A stretch of 21,444 nucleotides of DNA, from positions 1-21,444 of the forward strand of contig JAUJNJ010000106.1 of NCBI GenBank assembly GCA_030448225.1, given 5' to 3'. The notes under the pieces are model-generated. The model saw nothing but the letters and a program-made list of their open reading frames with translations. It ran no database searches and was not told the origin of the DNA. Position numbers and translations under genes: made by a program. The DNA comes from Phycisphaerae bacterium (GTDB taxonomy: Bacteria; Planctomycetota; Phycisphaerae; Tepidisphaerales; Tepidisphaeraceae). Of this stretch, positions 7,219-14,733 are shown piece after piece; position 1 is the stretch's first letter, and every line of letters starts with the position of its first letter.

Positions 7219-7831
7219 CCGCCACCGCGGTTCTGCCGCACGACGTCGAGGCGGCGCGGGTGGAAGAAGTAGCTCGCCACGCCGGTCGCCGCCAGGAGGA
7301 AGAGCCACAGCCCGGCCAGCGCGGCGGCGACGGTCGCGAACTCGGCCACCCACCTGTGCGCGGGGCGATCGTCCGAGCGGCGTCGGCATCGACCCGCAGG
7401 GCCAGGTCGAGCAGCACGTACGTGCTCGTCCCGCTCGGCGACGGCGTCGTCACGAGAATTCGTTCGCCGTCGAACGAGGCGACGTAGGAGCGGAGCAGCA
7501 CCGCCGCCGCCGCGACCCACGCGAGGGCGACGGTGGCGCTGGAGCCGCTTGGCTTCGTCGAACGGAATCGGCGACGCGACCTGCCGGCCCAGGCGTTTGG
7601 GGTGAGCCGTGGCGAGCCACGCGGTGCGCCAGTAGGCGCGGAACCAGCCGATCCGCCGCCGGTGGAGCCAGGGGATGGCCGCCGCCGGGGCGGACGGGTC
7701 GATCGCGGAGCCGCACTCGGGGCAGCGGTCGCTGGAGAGCCGCGCAGGCTATAGTCACAGGCGACGCAACGCGGGTCGGCGGCTACGCCCGGGAGCGAGT
7801 CGGCTTGATCGACGGCGGTCGAGGACGACAC
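6830..7831 (-). pseudogene. zinc-ribbon multi-pass membrane protein, frameshifted
   Basis: Reading from the GTG at 7831, the N-terminus holds C-V-A-C-D-Y-S-L-R-G. After a one-base shift it continues S-S-D-R-C-P-E-C-G-S-A-I, together the C-x2-C...C-P-E-C-G zinc ribbon common on planctomycete membrane proteins. It then reads IPWLHRRRIGWFRAYWRTAW and, after further shifts, hydrophobic segments ATVALAWVAAAAVLLRSYVA, FATVAAALAGLWLFLLAATG, LPVLVALLFFVNTLRLLG and CWALLFALTAIALPAAVAYL. This gives about four membrane helices after the ribbon. At least four or five single-base indels separate these pieces (near 7735, 7520, 7390, 7190). The end is uncertain, close to the poly-C run. Function unknown; it is convergent with the membrane protein on the plus strand. 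Confidence 0.6.
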
Positions 7832-8092
7832 CGGCCCACCTCATTCCCGCGGAAGTCGCCGGCCGCTTCCGGGGTGGGGCAGCCGCAGCGAACCCGGCCA
7901 CGAGCAGTGCGGTTCCTGCCCCGCACGCGAGGAGACGCGTCGCATTCTCCGGGCGGCAAGGGCCGAGGCGTACCACGTCCGACCGGTGCCACTTCTTGAG
8001 AGATCAGCGCACGACTCTCCCCCGGAACACGGCAGCAACCGCGAATCACGGTCGCGCGCCCGCCACCCGATGACGGAGCGGGTCGAAGTGGC

Positions 8093-8377
8093 TTACTTCA
8101 GCAGGTCCTCGAGCAGCCGATCCACGGCCGCGTCGAGCTTGGCGTCGTCCTCGTAGCTGCCGGACTCGATGGCGGACTTGATCTCGGCGACCTTGTCGAC
8201 GCGGACGTCGCCGTTCTGCTTGAGCGTCTTGAGCAGGTGGCTGGCGCCGGACAGTTCGAGCCGGTCGGCGGCCGACGATTGGGTCGGCGTGGCGTCGGTG
8301 CCGAGCTGCTTCTGGATCGGGTTGTTGATGATTCGCTGAACCGGGCCCGTATTGCCGATATTATTGATCGAGGACAT
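8093..8377 (-). CDS. flgM: FlgM-like anti-sigma-28 factor
   Basis: The product is 94 aa, starting MSSINNIGNTG at the ATG at 8377, with GGAG seven bases upstream; a GTG one codon earlier is possible. The pattern is that of FlgM: a disordered polar N-terminus, then S-S-A-A-D-R-L-E-L-S-G-A-S near the middle, and a C-terminal helical region V-D-K-V-A-E-I-K-S-A-I-E-S-G-S-Y followed by L-D-A-A-V-D-R-L-L-E-D-L. FlgM binds and inhibits sigma-28 (FliA) until the flagellar hook is finished and FlgM is exported. No flagellar gene is visible nearby, so the gene is an orphan in this window. The frame is intact and length is normal for the family (~95-100 aa). Confidence 0.85.
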   Translation of the reverse strand: MSSINNIGNTGPVQRIINNPIQKQLGTDATPTQSSAADRLELSGASHLLKTLKQNGDVRVDKVAEIKSAIESGSYEDDAKLDAAVDRLLEDLLK

Positions 8378-8722
8378 CACTGCTCCAGGAAAGGCCGGGC
8401 GGCCGAGTCACGTTCGAACGCCCGACGCCTTGAACAACAGCCGGCGACTCCATCGCCATGGCTACCGACCGCGCATCGACCGGTACTTCACCTATCGACT
8501 CCGTCATGAGCAGAACTTGACGGCCGCCCCACGCCTCTTCATTCTCCGCAACGTGCGATGCCAACGGCGTTTATAGAAGACTTGCGGGACGACGCGCAGA
8601 AAACTCCGAAATTTACCGGACCTTTCTGCTGCCCGGTCGCTTCTCTAATCTTCCCATATTATCTAGATTGACGTCGATTGAGCAGAATCGCCTTTGTGCC
8701 CGGTTTCTATCAGCCCTTCGCG
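8378..8722. other. AT-richer leader region between flgM and the oxidoreductase
   Basis: The stretch is less GC-rich than its surroundings, notably around 8560-8700, consistent with a promoter region for flgM on the minus strand. I looked for a sigma-28 or sigma-54 promoter and found none that fits; one near-sigma-54 match has the wrong spacing. No gene is seen. Confidence 0.4.
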
Positions 8723-9860
8723 TTACCTGACGACACTTTTGCCGAGCAGGATCGACTCGGTCAGTCGGGTTGTCATAACCTGATTGCGATACACGAGCGG
8801 CAGGAGGAAGCGCAGATTCTGCTGCGGGCCGCGCAGGTAGTCGCCGAGCGTCGCGCCACTTCAGGCGATACGGGTTGAGCGCGTCCTGGAGGTGCGGCTC
8901 TTCAGCCTTTTTTCACCGCGTCGGCGGCGTGGACGGCGGACCAGCAGTTGGGGTAGATGTCCTCGGTGCAGGCCGAGTAGAACCCGCCGGCCGGGCCGAC
9001 CAGGAGCGTGCGGTTGGCCACCCCTCGTGGGCGAGCCGCCCCGGCGAGCGGCAGGTCGATCGACTCGGCCGCGTCGAGCGAGAGGTCCCCCTTGCCCGGG
9101 CAGCACGCCGTTCTTCCGCAGCACGTCGGCCCAGTACGCCAGCAGTTCCCGCGGCCGAACCCGCCCGGTCGTCGCCAGCGGCTGCTCGACCGCGAGTTGG
9201 ACCGACTTCGGCCCCGGCATCATCCAGCCCCAGCAGAACAGTTCTTTCAGGTTGAGCGACATCGGCATCGTCGGCCCGGCCGCCGAGGTCGGGGCACTTG
9301 CTCGGCGGAGCTTCAGGAACGTGTAGCGGTGGACGACGTCGTCCTCCCACGCGTCGGGCACGCCGAGCACCTTCTGCTGGTCGATCGGCAGCGAGCCGCC
9401 GAGCACGAGCACCGTCGGGCGGACCGCGCCCTTGCCGAGCGTCACCTCCAGGCCGCGCGCTCGTCGAGGCGGTGGATCTGGAGGTGTTTGGGCGTGACGA
9501 GCTCGACCTCCGCCGCCGCCACCTGCGCGCGACGGCCTGGCGGACGGCCTTGTTCGACGCGACGTACCCGAGCGACGACTTGCTGCGGTACTCGCTCTGG
9601 GTCGCGGGGTCGTCGGAGAGGCGCGCAGCCCGTAGATCGCGTTGAGCTCGAGCTTTCGCTTCAGCGGCTCCAGAGCAGGGTTCAGCGCGAAGAACGCTGG
9701 GTTGATCACCACGAGGCGTTCGGCCTCGCACTGGCCGGGGATGGTGGCATGAATGACGCGGAGCTTGCTCTTTTGCCGCAGCAGCTGCCGCCGTCAGGTA
9801 GGCCGCCGGGTGGTCGCCGAGGACGAGCACGTCGAGTTGGGTCGCGTCGGTCTTGGCCAT
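8723..9860 (-). pseudogene. FAD-dependent oxidoreductase (geranylgeranyl-reductase/FixC-like), frameshifted
   Basis: The start ATG at 9860 gives MAKTDATQLDVLVLGDHPAA, a Rossmann-like dinucleotide-binding strand-turn-helix. Across several frames the protein continues with MVINPAFFALNPALEPLKRK, SSLGYVASNKAVRQAVA, VLVLGGSLPIDQQKVLGVPD, NLKELFCWGWMMPGPKSVQL and TTGRVRPRELLAYWADVLRK. Near the C-terminus it reads LLVGPAGGFYSACTEDIYPN and NCWSAVHAADAVKKG, then after two more shifts LGDYLRGPQQNLRFLLPLVY and LTESILLGKSVVR, stopping at TAA 8723-8725. The late VGPAGGF...EDI segment corresponds to the second FAD-contact motif (GDAAG...GEGI) of FixC/geranylgeranyl reductase-type flavoproteins. At least six ±1 indels are needed. 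The substrate is unknown. It is divergent from the micro-lipoprotein array. Confidence 0.65.
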
Positions 9861-10078
9861 ACGTCGGTTCCCCGGCGATGATAGCGGAACGCCCGCGCCC
9901 GTGGGAAGAGTCGCGTCGGCCGGCGTCGGCGCGGCTCGTCGTCCGGGCGCGTCCGGCGGGCGGTGGCGCCGGGCGCACGGTGAAGGCAGTCTAAGGGTGT
10001 CGCACAGCGGACCCGTCGGCACAAGGGTTGCATACTGTGTCGCTTACCACAAATGCCCGCTGGGCAAGGAGAACTCGC

Positions 10079-10179
10079 ATGGCTCGCTTTCTGATGGTCT
10101 TCACGGTCGTGTAGCGCTGTTCGGCGCCGGGTTGGTCGGCTGCCGCGCCGAGGTCGACACCGACTCCGCCTCAATGTGA
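10079..10179 (+). pseudogene. micro-lipoprotein copy 1 (one base short)
   Basis: ATG at 10079 with AAGGAG (10066-10071) seven bases upstream. It reads MARFLMVFTVV and then hits TAG at 10112. Restoring one missing base around 10112 gives ALFGAGLVGCRAEVDTDSAS and a final M before TGA 10177-10179, a 33-34 residue lipoprotein precursor. The lipobox is L-V-G-C. It belongs to the same family as the three copies downstream (shared G-C-R-A-E-V-D). Whether the missing base is real or an assembly error is open. Confidence 0.6.
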
Positions 10180-10281
10180 CGGCCGCGGTAACCGGCGTTC
10201 TGCAACACGGTACAACAACAATCGGTACGATCCCGCGTTCGCGCCCGTCATGAGGCGGGCGGCACGCCGAAGGAGGTCGCA

Positions 10282-10398
10282 ATGACCAAGATGCTGCTCA
10301 CCCTCGTCGTGCTCGTGATGGCCGTCGGCACCCTGACCGGCTGCCGCGCTCGGGGCGAGGTCGGCGACGTGCAGACCGGCGTCGGCGTCGCCCGCTGA
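10282..10398 (+). CDS. micro-lipoprotein copy 2 (38 aa)
   Basis: An intact 38-codon gene: MTKMLLTLVVLVMAVGTLTG, then C-R-A-R-G-E-V-G-D-V-Q-T-G-V-G-V-A-R, then TGA. A strong ribosome binding site AAGGAGG (10270-10276) lies five bases before the ATG. It has a short positive N-terminus, a 15-residue hydrophobic core and a lipobox L-T-G-C with Cys21. The predicted mature product is a lipidated peptide of only 18 residues. It is the most divergent member in its tail, keeping C-R-A, E-V and the terminal A-R. Entericidins are a known case of tandem lipoproteins this small, but the sequence is not entericidin-like. Function unknown. Confidence 0.7.
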   Translation: MTKMLLTLVVLVMAVGTLTGCRARGEVGDVQTGVGVAR

Positions 10399-10435
10399 AC
10401 CGTGGCGGACGTCGCGCGTTTGGAATCGTCGGGCC

Positions 10436-10466
10436 CGTCCGGCCGCCGCGAATCGGCGGCCGGACG
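10436..10466 (+). promoter_or_regulatory. strong intercistronic hairpin between copies 2 and 3
   Basis: Arms 10436-10448 and 10454-10466 form a perfect 13-bp stem (left arm cgtccggccgccg) around the 5-base loop cgaat. The stem ends ten bases before the GGAGGAG ribosome binding site of copy 3. No T-run follows, so it is better seen as an mRNA-stabilising, processing or attenuating structure than as a rho-independent terminator. Its effect is inferred only. Confidence 0.55.
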
Positions 10467-10488
10467 CCGGCCCCCGGGAGGAGCGGAT

Positions 10489-10621
10489 ATGAAGCTGCCT
10501 GTCGACCGTGTTCGTCGTCGTACTCGCCGCCTTCGCCTCGCTCGCCCTGACCGGGTGCCGGGCCGAGGGCGAGGTGGACACCGACGGCCGCGTCTCGTCC
10601 GCCATCCCCGCCGCGCGGTAG
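10489..10621 (+). pseudogene. micro-lipoprotein copy 3 (one extra base)
   Basis: ATG at 10489 with GGAGGAG (10477-10483) five bases upstream. Directly read, the frame turns Arg-rich after MKLP. Removing one base near 10498-10500 yields MKL-L-S-T-V-F-V-V-V-L-A-A-F-A-S-L-A-L-T-G, then C-R-A-E-G-E-V-D-T-D-G-R-V-S-S-A-I-P-A-A-R, then TAG at 10619-10621, about 43 residues. The tail ends I-P-A-A-R exactly as in copy 4, which shows the shifted frame is the real one. Confidence 0.65.
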
Positions 10622-10720
10622 GCGTCGCCGCCGCCGCGTCAGATCTGTCACAGCCCCGGCGTCGCCCCGCGTGTGGCGCGCGGGCGCGTCCCGTGGAGTT
10701 TCTTACCGAGAGGATTGATC

Positions 10721-10834
10721 ATGGCCCGCATCTTCGTGACCCTCGTCGCCCTGACCTTCGCCGTCTGCACGATCACCGGCTGCCGCGCCGAGGTCGACGC
10801 CGACACTGCCTCGTCGATCCCGGCCGCCCGCTAA
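10721..10834 (+). CDS. micro-lipoprotein copy 4 (37 aa)
   Basis: An intact 37-codon gene: MARIFVTLVALTFAVCTITG, then C-R-A-E-V-D-A-D-T-A-S-S-I-P-A-A-R, then TAA at 10832. The ribosome binding site GAGAGGA (10708-10714) lies six bases upstream. The lipobox is I-T-G-C (Cys21), leaving a predicted mature lipopeptide of 17 residues. Copy 4 shares its MAR start with copy 1, C-R-A-E-V-D with copies 1 and 3, and S-S-(A)-I-P-A-A-R with copy 3. A terminator-like stem follows. Too short for default gene callers. Confidence 0.72.
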   Translation: MARIFVTLVALTFAVCTITGCRAEVDADTASSIPAAR

Positions 10835-10863
10835 GGGCCGCCTGCCGATCGTCGACACGTGAA

Positions 10864-10908
10864 GCCGCGGGCCCGGGATCAACGCCGGGCCCGGCGCTTC
10901 TTCGTTTT
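10864..10908 (+). terminator. rho-independent terminator closing the micro-lipoprotein array
   Basis: A 9-bp stem, CGGGCCCGG (10868-10876) with CCGGGCCCG (10885-10893), encloses loop gatcaacg. It is followed by a T-rich tail, cttcttcgtttt. It lies 30 bases after the stop of copy 4 and would end a common transcript. Confidence 0.65.
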
Positions 10909-11052
10909 CGCGGTCCGCCGACGGGCGGAGTGGGATTGTCGTGTGGTCGTGCGTGTCGCCGGTCGTCGACACTGGGCGACACGATGGGTTCTATTGTTTC
11001 TTCCTGCCCGCTGAAGCGGCCACGCCGCGCGGGCGCGGGTTGTTCTAGACGT

Positions 11053-11096
11053 GACCGGACCGGCGCCGGCCCCACTTGAGGGCGGGGCCGCCGGTC
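11053..11096. repeat. GC-rich stem-loop before the HAD gene
   Basis: The outer bases gaccgg (11053-11058) pair with ccggtc (11091-11096), and the inner ggcccc pairs with ggggcc with a small bulge, around loop acttgagggc. It ends 19 bases before the HAD start and could affect its translation. No T-run follows. Confidence 0.4.
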
Positions 11097-11114
11097 GATA
11101 GCCTTCTGGCCCAT

Positions 11115-11818
11115 ATGTCTCAGTGGCCGCGCGCGGTGATCTTCGACTTCGACGGCGTCATCGTGAACAGCGAGCCGCTGCACTTCCACGCCTTCCAGGA
11201 AACCCTCGCGGTCGAGCGGATCGAGCGCGCGAGGACGAGTACTACCGCGAGTTGATCGGCTTCGACGACCGCGGGGCGATCCGCAAGGTGTACGAGCGGC
11301 GGAACCTCCCGCTGGAGCCGAAGACCGTCCTGTCGATCATGGCCCGCAAGAGCCGGATCATGATGGACCTCATCCACCGCCGGCAGTTCCAGCGCTGCCG
11401 GGCGTCGAGGAGTTCGTCCGCGCTCTGGCGGCACGTGCCGCTCGGCATCTGCTCCGGCGGCCTGCGGGAGGAGATCGAGACGATGCTCGAGGGCGTCAGC
11501 CTGCGCGACTGCTTCCCGGTGATCGTCGCCGCCGAGGACGTGACGATCGGCAAGCCCGACCCGATGGGCTACCTGCTGACCGCCACCCTCCTGGCCGAGA
11601 AGACGAAGAAGCCGCTGAACCCGGCCGACTGCCTCGTGGTCGAGGACGCGCGACGGTGATCCCGCCGTGAAGAACGTCGGCTTCCCGCGCTCGGCGTCGC
11701 CACGAGCTACCCGCTGATGAAACTGGCCGACGCCGACTACCAGGTGAAGACGCTCCGCCCCGACGAGGTGCTCGAACAGGTCCCGGCCCTTCGGTGGGCG
11801 TTCGAGGGCGTGATCTGA
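11115..11818 (+). pseudogene. HAD hydrolase, beta-phosphoglucomutase-like, frameshifted
   Basis: ATG at 11115 gives MSQWPRAVIFDFDGVIVNSE, HAD motif I with both catalytic Asp, the second followed by G-V. A shift near 11230 leads to EDEYYRELIGFDDRGAIRKV (cap domain). A second and third near 11395-11425 would restore L-P-G-V-E-E-F-V-R-A-L-A before HVPLGICSGGLREEIETML (motif II, Ser in C-S-G-G). Next come DVTIGKPDPMGYLL (motif III Lys) and DCLVVEDA (motif IV acids). After two shifts at about 11655-11690 it ends GVATSYPLMKLADADYQVKT ... LRWAFEGVI at TGA 11816-11818. The domain order is complete, ~235 residues, typical of the beta-PGM/phosphatase subfamily. The motif residues are all retained, so the enzyme is probably functional and the indels are probably errors. 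Exact substrate cannot be told. Confidence 0.75.
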
Positions 11819-11976
11819 GGCTCGCCGTTACGACGGCGGGCGTCGGCGAACCGACGACGTCCGGCACGTTCGCGCCCCGGCGACAACGGTGCGCCCAATC
11901 GCGTCGTTCGCTTCGAAGTAAACGGGCGAGTGCATGTCGAGATGGTTCCGGGGCCATGGGCGGACGTCAGGCGTCT

Positions 11977-11995
11977 CCCGCCCGGCTTGGGCGGG
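11977..11995. repeat. short hairpin cccgccc-ggctt-gggcggg
   Basis: A perfect 7-bp stem with a 5-base loop lies in the gap between the HAD gene and the small membrane protein. No T-run accompanies it. Confidence 0.45.
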
Positions 11996-12038
11996 AAGCC
12001 GCACGCCTCCGGTGCGCCTCCGCTGTAGGTAACGGTTG

Positions 12039-12398
12039 ATGATCAACATGAGAGTTCGAATGGGCGAGATTTCTGACGCTTCTCGTCGCGTGGATCGCCG
12101 GGGCCGGGCGCAACGCCGAGCGTCGTCGCACAGGTCGCGCCGGGGCGCGTCGGTCGCCGGCGAGAACGCGGCCTTGCTCGACGGCGCGGGCGTGCCCCCA
12201 CCCCGTTCCCCGCCGCCCGACCGCCGGTGGCCGGGCGTGGTGTTGATCATCGTCCTGGGCCTGTTCCTGGCCGCAGCCGTGATCGGGCCAATCGTGCGTT
12301 CGGAACTGCCCGAAGAGTTGCCGCAGACGCACACGCACGACGAACCGCCGGGCGCGTCCCGCCGCCACGGCCGCAGCGGGACGCTTCACGAGGAGTGA
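12039..12398 (+). CDS. small single-pass membrane protein, unknown function
   Basis: The frame is about 119 aa from the ATG at 12039, with other in-frame ATGs at 12048 and 12060; the upstream ribosome binding site is weak for all, so the start is uncertain. The first ~65 residues are Arg/Ser/Pro-rich and look disordered. One clear membrane helix follows (WPGVVLIIVLGLFLAAAVIG), then a polar His-containing tail (LPQTHTHDEPPGASRRHGRS). The well-formed hydrophobic helix is the main evidence for a gene. No family recognised. Confidence 0.45.
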   Translation: MINMRVRMGEISDASRRVDRRGRAQRRASSHRSRRGASVAGENAALLDGAGVPPPRSPPPDRRWPGVVLIIVLGLFLAAAVIGPIVRSELPEELPQTHTHDEPPGASRRHGRSGTLHEE

Positions 12399-12900
12399 CG
12401 AGCGACACACTTCCCGCTCGCACACGCGGCGAAACCGCAAGCGCCCGCCGCGCCTTTCCCGCAGGGCAGTGACATCACATCCGCATTGGCTTTCCGCGCA
12501 CGGGCGCACGTCCCGCGGTCGGGCGTGCTGTGTAATACTCCGTCGCACGGGGCGCGAGGCGGCGCAGGCGGCCCGGCATCCGGATGATGATAGCAAGAAA
12601 CGACAAGGCCGGCAGCTCCAGTTCGGGGCTGCCGGCCTGAGGACGTTTGCGGGGGGCGGCCTCCGCCGCGTCGCGGACCCGCTGGGAATTCTCGCGTCCC
12701 GCCGTTGCGTTGATTACCTCGAACGCGTCGAGGACGCTGTACTGACTCATGGGATGTGCCGCGCTCCGTGGCACGCCACGCAGGAAAGCGGCCACCGTTA
12801 CCGGCACCTGCCGGTCGGTCGGTATCCTTTCCGACCTCGGCCCTTCGGGCCGGACGCTAAACGGGGGCGGGTCGACCGGTGCGACCCGGGGCATCCGGAT
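12399..12900. other. gap downstream of ssb with ssb terminator
   Basis: The minus-strand frame at 12475-12750 (MSQYSVLDAFEVINATAGRE...) runs straight through a strong terminator stem and has no nearby ribosome binding site, so I do not call it. A 6-bp stem with a 3-base loop (cggccc-ttc-gggccg) lies at 12838-12852. Otherwise only the terminator at 12606-12638 is supported. Confidence 0.5.
12590..12638 (-). terminator. rho-independent terminator for the ssb transcript
   Basis: A perfect 11-bp stem, 12606-12616 with 12628-12638 (aggccggcagc/gctgccggcct), has an 11-base loop. On the minus strand it is followed by ttgtcgtttcttgc. It sits ~260 bases after the ssb stop and is the first terminator on that strand. 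Confidence 0.7.
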
Positions 12901-13467
12901 CTAGAACGGGATGTCGGCTTCGGCGAACTGCTGCTCGGCGCCGAACGGCTTCTCCGCCGGGGCGCGCGTGCCGCGCTTCTCACGGGCCTCGCCGGCGCGG
13001 CCGCGCCAGGTCTTGCCTTGGTTGCCCTCGCCGCTGCCGCGGAACATCTCCGACTGTTGCGCGGCCGGTTCCGCCGCCGCCGTCTCCGCTCGGCGCGTCG
13101 GGAACGGGGAGTCGTTGACGGCCCCGTCGCGCGGGCTCGGCAGGAACTGGAAGTTCTCGACGACGACGGTCAGCTTGCTGCGCTTGCCGCTGCCCCCCTT
13201 GTCGTCCCAGGCGTCGAACTTCAGCCGGCCCTCCACGAAGATCGGCTTGCCCTTCGTGCAGTACTGGCTGATCGTCTCGGCCTGGCGGCCGAACGCCGAG
13301 CAGTCGACGAACGCGACCTCCTCGCGGTCCTCCCCCCCGGCCGTCTTGAACCGGCGGCTGACGGCGAGGCCGAACTCGACGACGGTCGTGTTGCTCGGCA
13401 ACTGCTTCACCTGCGGGTCACGCGTGAGGTTCCCCATCAGCATGACCTTGTTTAAACTCGCGGACAT
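12901..13467 (-). CDS. ssb: single-stranded DNA-binding protein
   Basis: The product is 188 aa, starting MSASLNKVMLMGNLTRDPQV at the ATG at 13467. The OB fold covers residues ~5-110 with the conserved N-K-V-x-L-x-G-N-L-T-R-D-P, F-G-L-A-V-S-R-R-F, F-V-D-C-S-A-F-G-R-Q-A-E and G-K-P-I-F-V-E-G-R-L segments. A polar, Gly/Arg-rich linker follows, and the C-terminus is the acidic tip A-E-A-D-I-P-F that recruits partner proteins. SSB coats single-stranded DNA in replication, repair and recombination. It lies downstream of a Sak4-like ATPase on the same strand. In this genome it may be the general SSB or a second one paired with that ATPase; other copies cannot be seen here. Frame intact. Confidence 0.96.
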   Translation of the reverse strand: MSASLNKVMLMGNLTRDPQVKQLPSNTTVVEFGLAVSRRFKTAGGEDREEVAFVDCSAFGRQAETISQYCTKGKPIFVEGRLKFDAWDDKGGSGKRSKLTVVVENFQFLPSPRDGAVNDSPFPTRRAETAAAEPAAQQSEMFRGSGEGNQGKTWRGRAGEAREKRGTRAPAEKPFGAEQQFAEADIPF

Positions 13468-13881
13468 GGATCACTCTCGCTTCGGGCCGCACTTGGGGCG
13501 GCCCCTCCAGTCAGGAGACATAAAAACTTACGAGCCGCCCGCCCTGCTCCTGACACAGGGCGGGCAGCCCAAACGCGTTGTTCACGAACCCGGGCGTTGG
13601 GTTCGTTTTGCAGAAGGGGTTGCGTTGCAGCTTGGTGCTTCCACCACACCGAAGCGATTGGATGCAGACGCAACTCTCCTTCTCTCCACCACTTTCGATT
13701 CACTCGCGCGAAACGATGTCCCTCGTCTCTTGCGGGCGGTCCCACGGAACAAGTTCCGTGGGCGTTCGCGGAGACACCACCGATTATGCAAAGCTCGGTA
13801 ACCGCTCCGCGCTACCGAGTCGCTCCGCATCTTCTCCAACCGCCGTTGGGTTCGTTTTGCACTTTGGCGTAACGAACTCAA
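13468..13881. repeat. palindrome- and repeat-rich spacer between sak4-like gene and ssb
   Basis: This 414-base spacer holds an 18-base direct repeat, cgttgggttcgttttgca, at 13595-13612 and 13844-13861. It also holds a perfect 10-bp palindrome cccacggaac-aa-gttccgtggg at 13741-13762 and a 7-bp stem ctcggta/taccgag at 13794-13800 and 13813-13819. The translated open frames across it show repeated T/N-x-P-T motifs that simply reflect the direct repeat. I see no gene. It could be a remnant of a small mobile or REP-type element, or a regulatory spacer. Confidence 0.65.
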
Positions 13882-14733
13882 TCACGCGGCCGCGAAGCTC
13901 GCCGGGAGGCGGCTCTTCACGTAGTCGATGCACTTGGCGACGCTCTCGGCGGGCATGTCTTCCCACAGGTCGACGCCGGCCTTGGCGAACCACTTCTCGA
14001 CCGTGCCGTCGGGCAGGCGGACGAGGCTCAGCAGTTCCTTGATCTCGCGCACCTGCTCCGGCGCCGCCAGCTTCACGGCCGTGGCTTCCTTCTCGAGCAT
14101 CGTGATGTCGTAGCGGCGCTTGACGGTGTCGTAGCTCCACTCGAACACGTCCTCGTCGGGGAAGCTCTCGACGCGGGTCTTGGTGACCTTCGCGAAGCGC
14201 TTCTTCCCCTTCTTGCCGAGCTCGACGACGAGGTCGAACCAGTAGTCGAGCTGCCGCCAGCCGTCGAACGTGTAGCCGAGCTTTGCGAGGTTCTGGCCGT
14301 ACTCGGTCTTGGCGTGGGCGGTCACGACGACGTTCATGTCCAGCGCCATGATGAGGTTGGCCAGGCGCTTCATCGTCTTGTTGGCCTCGCCGTAGTGGCG
14401 GCCGAAGTCGGTGCCGACCTTGTGCTCGCACTTCTCGAGCAGGTCGTTGTAGATCGTCGTGATCGGGTCGATCACGAGCGTGCGGTAGTCGTGCTGCTCG
14501 GTGAGCAGCGACTTCACCTCCGCGATCACCTCGTGGATGTCGACGGTCGAGAAGACCGCCGAGCCCGACTCGGTGATGAGCTTGTCGTAGTTCTCGGTGC
14601 CCCGCTCGCAGTCGATGATGTACGACTTGGGGAACTGGATGGCCGCGGTCGTCTTCCCCACGCCCGCCGGTCCGAACATGAACAGCTTGAGCCGCTTGGT
14701 GACAGCCTCCGGCTTCTTGGCTCGCAGTGCCAT
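13882..14733 (-). CDS. RecA-fold ATPase, phage Sak4 / AAA_24 type
   Basis: The product is 283 aa from the ATG at 14733 (MALRAKKPEAVTKRL), chosen because GGAG lies eight bases upstream; the frame upstream to 14820 is low quality. Walker A is G-P-A-G-V-G-K-T-T (residues 21-29). Walker B is R-T-L-V-I-D-P-I-T-T-I. Between them lies Y-I-I-D-C-E-R-G-T-E-N-Y, and after them M-N-V-V-V-T-A-H-A-K-T-E-Y, the pattern of the 'phage nucleotide-binding protein' family. That family includes Sak4 of phage HK620, a RecA-like protein reported to anneal single strands with help from SSB. An ssb gene lies next on the same strand, which fits. A Lys/Arg-rich middle and an acidic C-terminal part complete it. Function in the host (repair, annealing, phage-derived) is inference. 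Confidence 0.8.
   Translation of the reverse strand: MALRAKKPEAVTKRLKLFMFGPAGVGKTTAAIQFPKSYIIDCERGTENYDKLITESGSAVFSTVDIHEVIAEVKSLLTEQHDYRTLVIDPITTIYNDLLEKCEHKVGTDFGRHYGEANKTMKRLANLIMALDMNVVVTAHAKTEYGQNLAKLGYTFDGWRQLDYWFDLVVELGKKGKKRFAKVTKTRVESFPDEDVFEWSYDTVKRRYDITMLEKEATAVKLAAPEQVREIKELLSLVRLPDGTVEKWFAKAGVDLWEDMPAESVAKCIDYVKSRLPASFAAA

Noticed and set aside
8533..8562. Possible sigma-54 promoter upstream of flgM (TGGCA...TTGC)
   Set aside because: Spacing between the two elements is one base too long for the invariant GG/GC distance.
8678..8878. 66-codon plus-strand ORF MSRIAFVPGF...
   Set aside because: Antisense to the C-terminus of the FAD oxidoreductase (LGDYLRGPQQNLRFLLPLVY), which is clearly the coding strand.
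12475..12750. Small minus-strand ORF MSQYSVLDAFEVINATAGRE... downstream of ssb
   Set aside because: It crosses the perfect ssb terminator stem and has no ribosome binding site at useful spacing; its second half is encoded by the hairpin.
13741..13762. Palindrome cccacggaac-aa-gttccgtggg as a terminator for the Sak4-like gene
   Set aside because: No T-run follows on the minus strand and the loop of two bases is too tight for a typical terminator; kept as a repeat only.
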